Assembly: GCA_002337085.1 (NCBI GenBank)
Contig: DDFH01000003.1
Span: forward strand, 248,001 to 312,000
DNA from: Hyphomonadaceae bacterium UBA1933
Lineage (GTDB): Bacteria; Pseudomonadota; Alphaproteobacteria; Caulobacterales; Aquidulcibacteraceae
Direction: 5' to 3'
Length of the DNA: 64,000 nt
Shown piece by piece: positions 43,012-51,700 of this stretch (position 1 is the first letter of the stretch; the number at the start of each line of letters is the position of its first letter). The notes beneath the pieces are model-generated. The model saw only the letters and a program-made list of their open reading frames with translations. It had not been told where the DNA came from and searched no databases. A program made the translations under genes and the position numbers.

Positions 43012-44103
43012 TTACCCCACCTGACCACGATGTCTTAGTTTTGCATCCGCCAAAACGCACGCCATCATGGCTTCGGCAACGGGGACGGCGCGGATGCCTA
43101 CGCATGGGTCATGGCGGCCTTTGGTGACTATGTCGATTGCTTCAAGTTTGCGGTTTAATGATTTGATGGGGGTCAATAGGGATGAGGTGGGCTTTATCGC
43201 CATGCGAACAACAATGTCTTGCCCGGTTGAAAGACCAGCCAATACCCCGCCATTATTATTGGAACGGAATGCGACATTGCCCTCATTATCAAGGTACATT
43301 TCATCGGCGTTTTGTGGCCCTTCAAGTTCCGCCACGCCAAAGCCTGCACCAATCTCAACACCTTTTACGGCATTGATGGACATCATGGCAGATGCAAGTT
43401 CGGAGTCAATTTTGCCATAAATTGGCGCGCCCCAACCTGCGGGAACGCCTTTTGCAATTACTTCAACCACCGCCCCGATTGATGAGCCGTTTTTACGGAT
43501 GCCATCCAAATATTCTTCCCAAATCGGAACGATTTTATCATCAGGCGAAAAAAATGGGTTATTATTAATTTCATCAAGCGAAAAATTATCACGGTTTATT
43601 TTGTGGGGCCCAATTTGTGTAAGGTAGCCAATGATTTCAATCCCATTACCCAAAACCTTGTGTGCAACCGCACCCGCCGCCACCCGTGCCGCAGTTTCGC
43701 GCGCCGATGTGCGCCCACCGCCGCGATAATCGCGGAAGCCGTATTTTTGGTCATAGGTATAATCACCATGACCAGGACGCCAAGCCTTTGCAATATCGCC
43801 ATAATCTTTGGAGCGTTGGTCAGTATTGCGTATCATCAAGGAAATTGGTGTTCCGGTTGTGACTTGGCCATCTGTGTCATCATCTTCAAAGACACCGGAA
43901 AGGACTTCCACCAAATCGGCCTCTTGCCTTTGGGTTACAAATTTGCTTTGCCCTGGTTTACGCTTGTCAAGAAAAGATTGAATGTCACCCTCGGTCAATG
44001 GGATATTGGGCGGGCAGCCATCAATAACACAGCCCAAAGCCTTACCATGTGATTCTCCCCATGTTGTAACCCTGAACAAATGACCAAATGTATTGTGCGA
44101 CAT
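43012..44103 (-). CDS. aroC: Chorismate synthase
   Basis: This flavin-dependent enzyme is the last step of the shikimate pathway, forming chorismate from EPSP. The 363-residue protein has the N-terminal signature RVTTWGESHGKALGCVIDGCPP, the arginine-rich FRDYRGGGRTSARETAARVAAGAV and the C-terminal GRHDPCVGIRAVPVAEAM. All conserved blocks are present. It ends immediately next to the convergent deaminase gene (43011/43012), and no terminator fits between them. Confidence 0.97.
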   Translation of the reverse strand: MSHNTFGHLFRVTTWGESHGKALGCVIDGCPPNIPLTEGDIQSFLDKRKPGQSKFVTQRQEADLVEVLSGVFEDDDTDGQVTTGTPISLMIRNTDQRSKDYGDIAKAWRPGHGDYTYDQKYGFRDYRGGGRTSARETAARVAAGAVAHKVLGNGIEIIGYLTQIGPHKINRDNFSLDEINNNPFFSPDDKIVPIWEEYLDGIRKNGSSIGAVVEVIAKGVPAGWGAPIYGKIDSELASAMMSINAVKGVEIGAGFGVAELEGPQNADEMYLDNEGNVAFRSNNNGGVLAGLSTGQDIVVRMAIKPTSSLLTPIKSLNRKLEAIDIVTKGRHDPCVGIRAVPVAEAMMACVLADAKLRHRGQVG

Positions 44104-44405
44104 GATTTTCTCTTAAGCTTGAAATTCTTATGTTCTCTAAAGCCGATTTCTTTATAAATTACAAGAAAAAAGCCCCGCACTTTAACAATGATTATTGAGG
44201 CAAGTTTAAATATAATATTCATTATAATAAAGATATTGAATTGATTTTGGGCAAACGGGTTTGATTTATTAGAATCAATTTTCAACAGCAGAATTATCAT
44301 TTTAGGACTTGAAAAAAATCAAATGGTTTGGCATAGGCAGCATTGCGCACCCAAGTCACTCGGCTCTGGGTGCGATATTGCTTGAGATGAAAACTAATAC
44401 GGTAT
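44104..44405. other. Intergenic region before tRNA-Trp
   Basis: About 300 AT-rich bases. One hairpin is seen at 44346-44374 (CGCACCCA / TGGGTGCG, 13-base loop) with no T run. The promoters of aroC (minus) and of the tRNA (plus) must lie here but no strong consensus stands out. Confidence 0.5.
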
Positions 44406-44481
44406 AGGGGTGTAGCTCAGTTGGTAGAGCATCGGTCTCCAAAACCGAGGGTCGTGGGTTCGAGTCCCTCCGCCCCTGCCA
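44406..44481 (+). tRNA. tRNA-Trp (anticodon CCA)
   Basis: A complete 76-base cloverleaf. The acceptor AGGGGTG pairs with CGCCCCT, the D-arm is GCTCAGTTGGTAGAGC, and the anticodon stem TCGGT / ACCGA encloses loop CTCCAAA with anticodon CCA at 44439-44441. The T-arm contains GGTTCGAGTCC and the 3' CCA is encoded. It lies directly upstream of secE, the usual tRNA-Trp to secE arrangement. Confidence 0.97.
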
Positions 44482-44576
44482 CCGAATAGTTTTAAAATCA
44501 AAAGCAGTGTTTGGGCTTTAAATGCGGTTTTAAAACCCCATTTGGTTTGGACATAAACAATTTTTGGTAAAAAGAT

Positions 44577-44819
44577 ATGACAGAAACGGTTGAGAAAACT
44601 AAACCACAGAAAAAGACGTCACCTATGCAATTCTTTAGCGAGGTACGTTCGGAGATGCGCAAAGTAACATGGGCAACCCGTGGTGAAACTGTTTCCTCTT
44701 CAATCCAAGTATTCATCATGGTGGCGATTGCTGCTTTGTTTTTCTATTTGGTTGATGTTATCTTGCAATACGGTATCGGCGGTCTTTTAAGCTTTGCGGC
44801 TGGACTTGGCGTTAAATAG
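44577..44819 (+). CDS. secE: Preprotein translocase subunit SecE
   Basis: This 80-residue essential SecYEG subunit has one membrane helix. It has the conserved cytoplasmic amphipathic part FFSEVRSEMRKVTWATRGETVSSS and one transmembrane helix (VFIMVAIAALFFYLVDVILQ). It has the usual one-helix alphaproteobacterial form. It is followed by nusG after 34 bases, in one unit. Confidence 0.96.
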   Translation: MTETVEKTKPQKKTSPMQFFSEVRSEMRKVTWATRGETVSSSIQVFIMVAIAALFFYLVDVILQYGIGGLLSFAAGLGVK

Positions 44820-44853
44820 TTTCTCAATAGTTTTCCTTAGGGGGTTTTAACAA

Positions 44854-45399
44854 ATGTCAGATAAAGCAAGATGGTATATTGTTCATGCCTACTCAAACTT
44901 TGAGAAAAAGGTTGCTGAGGCGATTAAAGAAGCTGCTGCTAGCAAAGGTCTTGACGCTTTAGTAGAGCAAGTTCTTGTTCCTGCTGAAGAGGTTACCGAA
45001 GTTGTTCGTGGCCGTAAACGCGTTACAGAACGTAAATTTTTCCCTGGCTATGTCTTGGTGAAAATGGTTCTTAATGACGATACTTATCACCTTGTAAAAG
45101 AAACTCCACGTGTTACCGGCTTCCTTGGTTCAGATCATGGCAAGCGTCCGGTTCCGGTTACTCAAGGTGAAGTTGACAGAATTCTTGGTCAAGCTGTCGA
45201 AAGTGCAGAGCGTCCTAAAGTGGTCGTTACTTTTGAAGTTGGCGAAAAAATCCGTGTTATCGACGGTCCTTTCAATTCATTTGAAGGTATTGTTGACGAA
45301 GTTGATAATGCAAAAGAACGTTTAAAAGTTGGTGTTTCGATTTTTGGTCGTGCAACACCTGTCGATTTGGATTTCAATCAGGTGCAAAAAGTCATCTGA
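44854..45399 (+). CDS. nusG: Transcription termination/antitermination factor NusG
   Basis: This 181-residue transcription factor binds RNA polymerase and Rho. The N-terminal NGN domain starts RWYIVHAYSNFEKKVAEAI and includes KRKFFPGY-like RKFFPGYVLVKM. The C-terminal KOW motif is IRVIDGPFNSFEGIVDEVD. The size and order secE-nusG-rplK are standard. GGGGG precedes the start at a fair distance. Confidence 0.97.
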   Translation: MSDKARWYIVHAYSNFEKKVAEAIKEAAASKGLDALVEQVLVPAEEVTEVVRGRKRVTERKFFPGYVLVKMVLNDDTYHLVKETPRVTGFLGSDHGKRPVPVTQGEVDRILGQAVESAERPKVVVTFEVGEKIRVIDGPFNSFEGIVDEVDNAKERLKVGVSIFGRATPVDLDFNQVQKVI

Positions 45400-45407
45400 T
45401 TTTAACC

Positions 45408-45421
45408 GCCCCAATTGGGGC
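45408..45421 (+). other. Hairpin between nusG and rplK
   Basis: GCCCC-AATT-GGGGC forms a 5-bp stem without a following T run. It lies in the 106-base leader of rplK, where autogenous control by L1 is known in other bacteria; that role is not shown here. Confidence 0.4.
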
Positions 45422-45505
45422 ATAACCGGTGGTAGGGGGCTAAAGTCCATTGTTACCCGCACCACCAAACCACATGATGCCGAAAGGCATTAAAAGGAGT
45501 GGAAC

Positions 45506-45934
45506 ATGGCAAAGAAGATTCTCGGGCAAATCAAGCTCGAGGTACCAGCAGGCGAAGCAAAACCTGCTCCTCCGATTGGTCCAGCTTTGGGTCAACGCGG
45601 TTTGAACATTATGGAGTTCTGCAAAGGCTTCAATGCGAAAACTCAAGAGATTGAAAAAGGCACTCCGATGCCTACAATCATCACTTATTATCAAGACAAA
45701 AGCTTCACTTTTGAAATCAAGACCTCTCCTGCGTCTTATTATCTTAAAAAAGCTGCTGGTCTTAAGAGCGGTTCTGCTAAACCAGGTCGCGATAAAAACG
45801 GTGCGGTAACCCAAGCGCAATTGCGTGAAATTGCTGAAATCAAAATGAAAGATCTTAACGCGAATACTGTTGAACAAGCGATGAAAATCATTGCCGGTTC
45901 TGCGCGTTCTATGGGTCTTGAGATTAAAGACTAA
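45506..45934 (+). CDS. rplK: 50S ribosomal protein L11
   Basis: This 142-residue L11 is part of the GTPase-associated centre. It has the N-terminal PAGEAKPAPPIGPALGQRGLNIMEFCKGFN and the C-terminal rRNA-binding domain with EIAEIKMKDLNA and AGSARSMGLEI. The length is standard. It is followed 12 bases later by rplA. Confidence 0.98.
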   Translation: MAKKILGQIKLEVPAGEAKPAPPIGPALGQRGLNIMEFCKGFNAKTQEIEKGTPMPTIITYYQDKSFTFEIKTSPASYYLKKAAGLKSGSAKPGRDKNGAVTQAQLREIAEIKMKDLNANTVEQAMKIIAGSARSMGLEIKD

Positions 45935-45946
45935 GGGGTAGTAGAT

Positions 45947-46645
45947 ATGGCGAAAATTGGAAAACGTCTGGCTGCTGCTCGTGCTGCTGTTGACGCAAAC
46001 AAACTTTATACTGTTGAAGAAGCTATTGCTGCTGTAAAAGCAAATGCAAAAGCAAAATTTGACGAAACCGTTGATTTGGCGGTTAACCTTGGTGTTGACC
46101 CGAAATATGCTGACCAAATGGTTCGTGGCGTATGCAACCTTCCAAACGGTACTGGTCGTGACGTTCGCGTTGCGGTTTTTGCACGTGGCCCTAAAGCTGA
46201 TGAAGCAAAAGAAGCAGGTGCGGATATCGTTGGTGCAGAAGACCTATTGGAAGAAATGCAAAATGGTCGTTCTGACTTTGACCGCGTAATTGCAACCCCT
46301 GATATGATGGCGTTGGTTGGTCGTTTGGGTAAAGTATTGGGCCCACGTGGTCTTATGCCAAACCCAAAAGTTGGTACTGTTACCATGGACGTTAAAACCG
46401 CCGTTAAAGATTCTAAAGGCGGCGCTGTTGAATTCCGTGTTGAAAAAGCGGGTATCATTCACGCTGGTATCGGTAAAGTTTCTTTCACCGAAGAAGCATT
46501 GGTTCAAAACGCTCGTGCATTGGTTGACGCTTTGATTAAAGCAAAGCCAGCTGGTGCAAAAGGTACTTATGTGAAGTCAGTTGCACTTTCTTCAACTATG
46601 GGTGCTGGCGTTAAAGTTGATACTTCTTCTGCTTTGAACGCATAA
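45947..46645 (+). CDS. rplA: 50S ribosomal protein L1
   Basis: This 232-residue L1 forms the base of the L1 stalk. It has the signatures DETVDLAVNLGVDPKYADQMVRG, LGPRGLMPNPKVGTVT and GAVEFRVEKAGIIHAGIGKVSF. It has a standard length. It is followed by two intercistronic hairpins and the L10 leader. Confidence 0.98.
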   Translation: MAKIGKRLAAARAAVDANKLYTVEEAIAAVKANAKAKFDETVDLAVNLGVDPKYADQMVRGVCNLPNGTGRDVRVAVFARGPKADEAKEAGADIVGAEDLLEEMQNGRSDFDRVIATPDMMALVGRLGKVLGPRGLMPNPKVGTVTMDVKTAVKDSKGGAVEFRVEKAGIIHAGIGKVSFTEEALVQNARALVDALIKAKPAGAKGTYVKSVALSSTMGAGVKVDTSSALNA

Positions 46646-47011
46646 TTCATTATTTGTAACCCCGCATTTGTTGCGGGGTCACAAGCACACAATTAGACCC
46701 CGTAATAAATACGGGGCGACATTGTGAGCAAATAAATTTGACTTTTTCGCACGCTTCTTATATGGAGTGCGCGTTTTGCAGGGGAAACCCTGTAAAAGCG
46801 GGTTTTACCCGCACCCTGTCCGAGACTTTGGATGTCGTTAATATTGGCGGCTTAATTTTCCAAATAGATGGGAATGAAGGTTTTTCACTTGAACATTTGT
46901 TTCAAGGTCTGGTTTCATCCCAAAAGGCACAGGTAAGTGGGGAGGTGTGTATTCACCTCTCATAATCGTGGTGTCAGGATTGTCCTGTCACTTAACCTTA
47001 AGGAGACCGTA
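46646..47011 (+). promoter_or_regulatory. rplJ leader with hairpins and internal promoter
   Basis: The 366-base gap between rplA and rplJ has no convincing gene. Hairpin ACCCCGCA / TGCGGGGT lies at 46659-46679 and hairpin CCCCGT / ACGGGG at 46698-46716; neither is followed by a T run. A TTGACT (46738-46743) and TATATG (46759-46764) pair, 15 bases apart, is a possible promoter. Beyond it lie GNRA-type hairpin CAGGG-GAAA-CCCTG (46779-46792) and GCGGG / CCCGC (46798-46812). A long leader folding upstream of rplJ fits the known autogenous control by the L10-L12 complex. RBS AGGAGA at 47001. Confidence 0.68.
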
Positions 47012-47527
47012 ATGGATCGTACCCAAAAGGGTGTTGTCGTCGAAGAACTAAAAGGTGTCTTCGCCGAAAATCAGGTTGTAGTGTTCGCACACTATGCCGG
47101 ACTTACCGTTGCGGAATTAACAGACCTACGCATTGAAGCTGCTAAAGCTGGTGCATCAGTAAAGGTGGTTAAAAACCGCCTTGCCAAGTTGGCCTTGGAA
47201 AATCACGACGCGAAAGACGCGGGTGCATATCTAACTGGTCCAACTGCGATTGCTTTTTCGGTTGACCCAACAGTTGCACCGAAAGTATTCGCTGATTTCG
47301 CTAAAAAGAATGATAAACTTGTTCTTACTGGCGGCTTCATGGGCGCTACTGTTCTTAACGCTGATGGCGTTAAAGCACTTGCAACATTGCCTTCTTTGGA
47401 CGAGTTGCGTGGAAAAATTGTTGGCCTGCTTCAAGCACCTGCTTCGAAACTTGCTTCAATTACCCAAGCACCTGCTGCCCAATTGGCACGCGTTTTCAAT
47501 GCTTATGCGACAAAAGACGCCGCATAA
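47012..47527 (+). CDS. rplJ: 50S ribosomal protein L10
   Basis: This 171-residue L10 anchors L7/L12 to the ribosome. It has the N-terminal RTQKGVVVEELKGVFAENQVVVFAHYAGLTVAE, the rRNA-binding VKVVKNRLAKLAL and the C-terminal helix that holds L7/L12 dimers (QLARVFNAYA). The start at 47012 with AGGAGA is used; a 25-residue longer frame exists but is not family-like. The gap to rplL is 49 bases. Confidence 0.97.
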   Translation: MDRTQKGVVVEELKGVFAENQVVVFAHYAGLTVAELTDLRIEAAKAGASVKVVKNRLAKLALENHDAKDAGAYLTGPTAIAFSVDPTVAPKVFADFAKKNDKLVLTGGFMGATVLNADGVKALATLPSLDELRGKIVGLLQAPASKLASITQAPAAQLARVFNAYATKDAA

Positions 47528-47576
47528 TATCTGTTAAAATCTGCATATATTTGTTCAAGTATAGGAATATTTAAAA

Positions 47577-47951
47577 ATGGCAAACTTAGAAGCTTTAGTT
47601 GAAGAATTATCAGCACTTACAGTTCTTGAAGCTGCTGAACTTTCAAAAATGTTAGAAGAAAAATGGGGCGTTTCTGCTGCTGCTCCTGTGGCTGTTGCTG
47701 CTGTTGGCGCTGCTGCTCCTGCTGCTGCTGCTGAAGAGCAAACAGAATTCACTGTTATGCTTGCTTCTGCTGGCGACAAGAAAATCGAAGTGATCAAAGA
47801 AGTTCGTGCGATCACTGGCCTTGGCTTGAAAGAAGCTAAAGACCTTGTAGAAGCTGCTCCTAAAGCAGTTAAAGAAGGCGTTTCTAAAGACGAAGCTAAC
47901 AAACTAAAAGAACAGCTTGAAAAAGCTGGTGCAAAAGTTGAATTGAAATAA
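47577..47951 (+). CDS. rplL: 50S ribosomal protein L7/L12
   Basis: This 124-residue stalk protein recruits translation GTPases. The N-terminal dimerisation domain (LEALVEELSALTVLEAAELSKMLEEKWGV) is followed by an Ala/Val-rich hinge and the C-terminal domain (EFTVMLASAGDKKIEVIKEVRAITGLGLKEAKDLVEAAP). The ribosome site is weak but the position after rplJ is standard. A strong terminator follows. Confidence 0.98.
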   Translation: MANLEALVEELSALTVLEAAELSKMLEEKWGVSAAAPVAVAAVGAAAPAAAAEEQTEFTVMLASAGDKKIEVIKEVRAITGLGLKEAKDLVEAAPKAVKEGVSKDEANKLKEQLEKAGAKVELK

Positions 47952-47976
47952 TTCGCTTTTCTCCTTTAAAAGAATT

Positions 47977-48009
47977 AACGCCGTATCGGAAACGATGCGG
48001 CGTTTTTCT
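47977..48009 (+). terminator. Terminator after rplL
   Basis: A 12-bp stem AACGCCGTATCG / CGATGCGGCGTT (one wobble pair) with a GAAA tetraloop is followed by T-rich sequence. It separates the L7/L12 unit from the next gene and from rpoB. Confidence 0.92.
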
Positions 48010-48051
48010 TTGCGGGTATGCAAAATTTGTGAAATATATTAGGTTGGCTGT

Positions 48052-48453
48052 ATGGAACAAAATCAAATTGACACGGCAAGGCATTGCCTAGAAGCCGCCG
48101 AAAATGATACACAAAACTTTCCGCAAATTGTTGGGAGTTTAATCGCGGCGGGCTTTGAATCCTATAATGTTGATTTTAGGCTTTCTAAGGCGTTTTATTT
48201 TTTACCAAATTCTGAATTTATTGAACTTGAAACCCATAAAGTACCCGCTAAAATCGTTAACGATTTTGACGTTGATGCAATAAAGGCCGCCATTAAAGAA
48301 GCAACACAACAAGTCGATGGTTATACCTATAAAGGGTTTTGTGAAAAGGTTATGCTTGCGGGCTGCGTTGGTTATATTGTTTCCTTTGTTGGCAGACGCG
48401 CGGTTTATTTTGGCCGCACCGGCGAAACCCATGTTGAGCATTTTCCGGGTTGA
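48052..48453 (+). CDS. DUF1398 family protein
   Basis: This 133-residue protein of unknown function has the DUF1398 pattern: an N-terminal ArCLEAAENDTQNFPQIVGSLIAAGFESYNVDF and the late CGYIVSFVGRRAVYFGRTGETHVEHFPG. It interrupts the usual rplL to rpoB spacing. It is not a member of the ribosomal operon by function, and the terminator before it suggests separate expression. A weak ribosome site (GGTTGG) precedes the start. Confidence 0.85.
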   Translation: MEQNQIDTARHCLEAAENDTQNFPQIVGSLIAAGFESYNVDFRLSKAFYFLPNSEFIELETHKVPAKIVNDFDVDAIKAAIKEATQQVDGYTYKGFCEKVMLAGCVGYIVSFVGRRAVYFGRTGETHVEHFPG

Positions 48454-48731
48454 TTTCTATATTCACAATACTAACATTACAAAAATCTTACACTTTTCCC
48501 CCTTCACATTTTTACAAAAATACTATAAGGAACACCTCGTCTGACTGATTCAAGACATTTTTGCGACTCATGCTGTTTGGTATGGGTCAATTTTGCGTCT
48601 TATGTTTACGGTGGTCAAGATTGGGTTCAGTCGCCCGGAATTGCCACAAATTTGGTTGAACCAAACAATATTTTGAACAGATTATTCTAAAAACAGACAC
48701 AATATTAAAATTTAAATAAGGAAAGCGCGCA

Positions 48732-51700
48732 ATGACTTTGTCGTTCACTGGCAAGAAGCGAATTCGCAAATCATTCGGCAAAATTCACGAAACCGTGACT
48801 ATGCCAAACCTCATCGAGGTGCAAAAATCTTCTTATGACGCATTTTTGCAAATGGACGCCCCGAAAGATCAACGCAAAGATGAAGGCATCGAGGCCGTAT
48901 TCAAAAGCGTTTTCCCAATCAAAGATTCACAAAATCGCGCAACTCTTGAATATGTTGCTTATGAGTTTGAACGTCCTAAATTTGACGTTGACGAATGTAT
49001 TCGCCGCGACCTTACCTATGCTGCGCCGTTAAAAGTTACTTTGCGCCTCGTAACTTTTGAAATCGACCCAGATGCACCAGAGGCCGAACAACAAGTTCAC
49101 ATGATTAAAGACATCAAAGAACAAGATGTCTATATGGGCGAAATTCCTTTGATGACTGAAAAAGGGACTTTCATCGTAAATGGTACAGAGCGTGTTATCG
49201 TTTCACAGATGCACCGTTCACCTGGCGTGTTCTTTGACCATGATAAGGGCAAAACCCACTCATCTGGTAAATTGCTATTTGCTGCGCGCGTAATTCCTTA
49301 CCGTGGTTCATGGCTTGATTTTGAATTTGATGCCAAAGACGTTATCAACGTTCGTATCGACCGTAAGCGTAAATTGCCTGCAACTTCATTATTGTTGGCG
49401 CTTGGCATGGATCCAGAAGAAATTCTTTCAACCTATTATAAATCTGTTGCTTATCGCCGCGTTGATGGTGGTTGGGCAAAACCATTCTTGCCAGAACAGT
49501 GGCGCGGTGAAAAACCAAATTATGATTTGGTTGATGCTGCAACTGGTAAAGTTGTTGCCAAGGCACATGTTAAAATCTCTGCACGTGCGGCAAATAAACT
49601 TGCTGAAGACGGCGTAAAAGAGCTTTTGGTTGGTGATGATGACCTTATCGGCCGTTATGTTGCCTATGACCATGTTAACCCTGAAACTGGTGAAATCTTT
49701 GCCGAGGCCGGCGAAGAATTGTCACAAGTTTCATTGGTTGAAATGAAAACTGCTGGTATTGATGATGTCGAAGTTCTTGCAATCGACGGCCAAAATACTG
49801 GCCCATGGATAAGAAATACTCTTACACTTGATAAAAACGACAGCCGTGAAGGTGCGCTAACCGATATTTACCGTGTTATGCGCCCTGGTGAGCCGCCAAC
49901 CCAAGATACCGCTGAAGCAATGTTCCAGTCATTGTTCTTTGAAAAAGAACGTTATGACCTTTCTGCGGTTGGTCGTGTAAAAATGAATTCACGTTTAAGC
50001 TTAGAATGTGACGATGAATATCGCGTTCTTCGCAAAGAAGACATCGTTGAAATCCTTCGCGTTCTTCACGACCTACGTGATGGCAAAGGCGAAATTGACG
50101 ATATCGACAACCTTGGAAACCGCCGTGTTCGTTCGGTTGGCGAATTGATGGAAAACCAATACCGTATCGGTTTAACCCGTATGGAACGCACCATCAAAGA
50201 ACGTATGGGTTCAATTGAAATCTATACTGTTATGCCGAATGATTTGATTAACTCTAAACCAGTTACTGCATCGGTTCGTGAATTCTTTGGTTCATCACAG
50301 CTTTCACAATTTATGGACCAAACCAACCCGCTTTCAGAAATTACCCACAAACGTCGTCTTTCTGCGTTGGGCCCTGGTGGTCTAACCCGTGAGCGCGCGG
50401 GCTTTGAAGTACGTGACGTTCACCCAACTCACTATGGTCGTATCTGCCCAATTGAGACTCCAGAGGGTCCGAACATTGGTCTTATCAACTCATTGGCGAC
50501 ATTTGCACGCGTAAATAAATATGGCTTTATCGAAAGCCCTTATCGTAAAGTTGAAGATGGTAAACTTCAAGAAGAAGTGGTTTACCTTTCTGCGGTTGAC
50601 GAAGCAAAATACACAATCGCGCAGGCAAACTCTGAAGTTGCTGCTGATGGCACACTTGCCCACGAGCTTGTAGAAGCCCGTCAAGCAGGTGAGGCGACAA
50701 TGGCGCACCGTGGTGAAATCAACCTTATGGACGTTTCTCCTAAACAGGTTGTTTCGGTTGCGGCGGCACTTGTACCGTTCCTTGAAAACGATGACGCGAA
50801 CCGCGCATTGATGGGTGCGAACATGCAACGTCAGGCCGTTCCATTGGTTAAAGCAGAAGCGCCACTTGTTGGTACAGGTATGGAAGCGGTTGTGGCACGC
50901 GATTCAGGTGCAACTATCGTTGCCCGCCGTACAGGTATTGTTGAACAAATCGATGGTACACGTATCGTTGTTCGTGCAACTGCCGAAACTGACCCAACTA
51001 AGCCTGGTGTTGATATTTATCGTTTGATGAAATTCCAACGCTCTAACCAAAACACTTGTATCAACCAACGTCCTTTGGTTAAAGTTGGTGACAATGTTAA
51101 GGCTGGCGATATTATTGCCGATGGTCCTTCTACCAACCTTGGTGAATTGGCACTTGGTCGTAACGTTCTTGTGGCATTCATGCCTTGGAACGGTTATAAC
51201 TTCGAGGACTCGATCTTAATCTCTGAACGTATCGTTCGTGATGACGTGTTCACCTCAATCCACCTTGAAGAATTTGAAGCGTCTGCACGCGATACCAAAT
51301 TAGGCCCTGAAGAAATCACCCGCGATATTCCAAACGTTGGTGAAGAAGCTCTTCGTAACCTTGATGAAGCGGGTATCGTTGCAATTGGTGCCGAAGTTCA
51401 CCCAGGTGATATTTTGGTTGGTAAAGTTACGCCAAAAGGCGAAACCCCAATGACACCAGAAGAAAAATTGCTTCGTGCAATTTTCGGTGAAAAAGCATCA
51501 GATGTTCGTGATACCTCACTTCGCCTTCCACCAGGTGTTTCTGGTACAGTTGTTGAAGTTCGTGTATTCAACCGTCACGGCGTTGAAAAAGATCAACGTG
51601 CAAAACAAATTGAACGTGAAGAAATTGAAAACCTTGCCAAAGACCGTGATGACGAATTGGCAATTCTTGAACGCAACATTTATAGCCGCGTTAAAGAAAT

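Noticed and set aside
45440..46117. 225-codon minus-strand frame
   Set aside because: It is antisense to rplK and rplA; Phe/Arg/Ser-rich shadow with no family features.
46738..46965. 75-codon frame in the rplJ leader
   Set aside because: It starts with TTG within a promoter-like sequence and overlaps the structured leader; composition is not protein-like.
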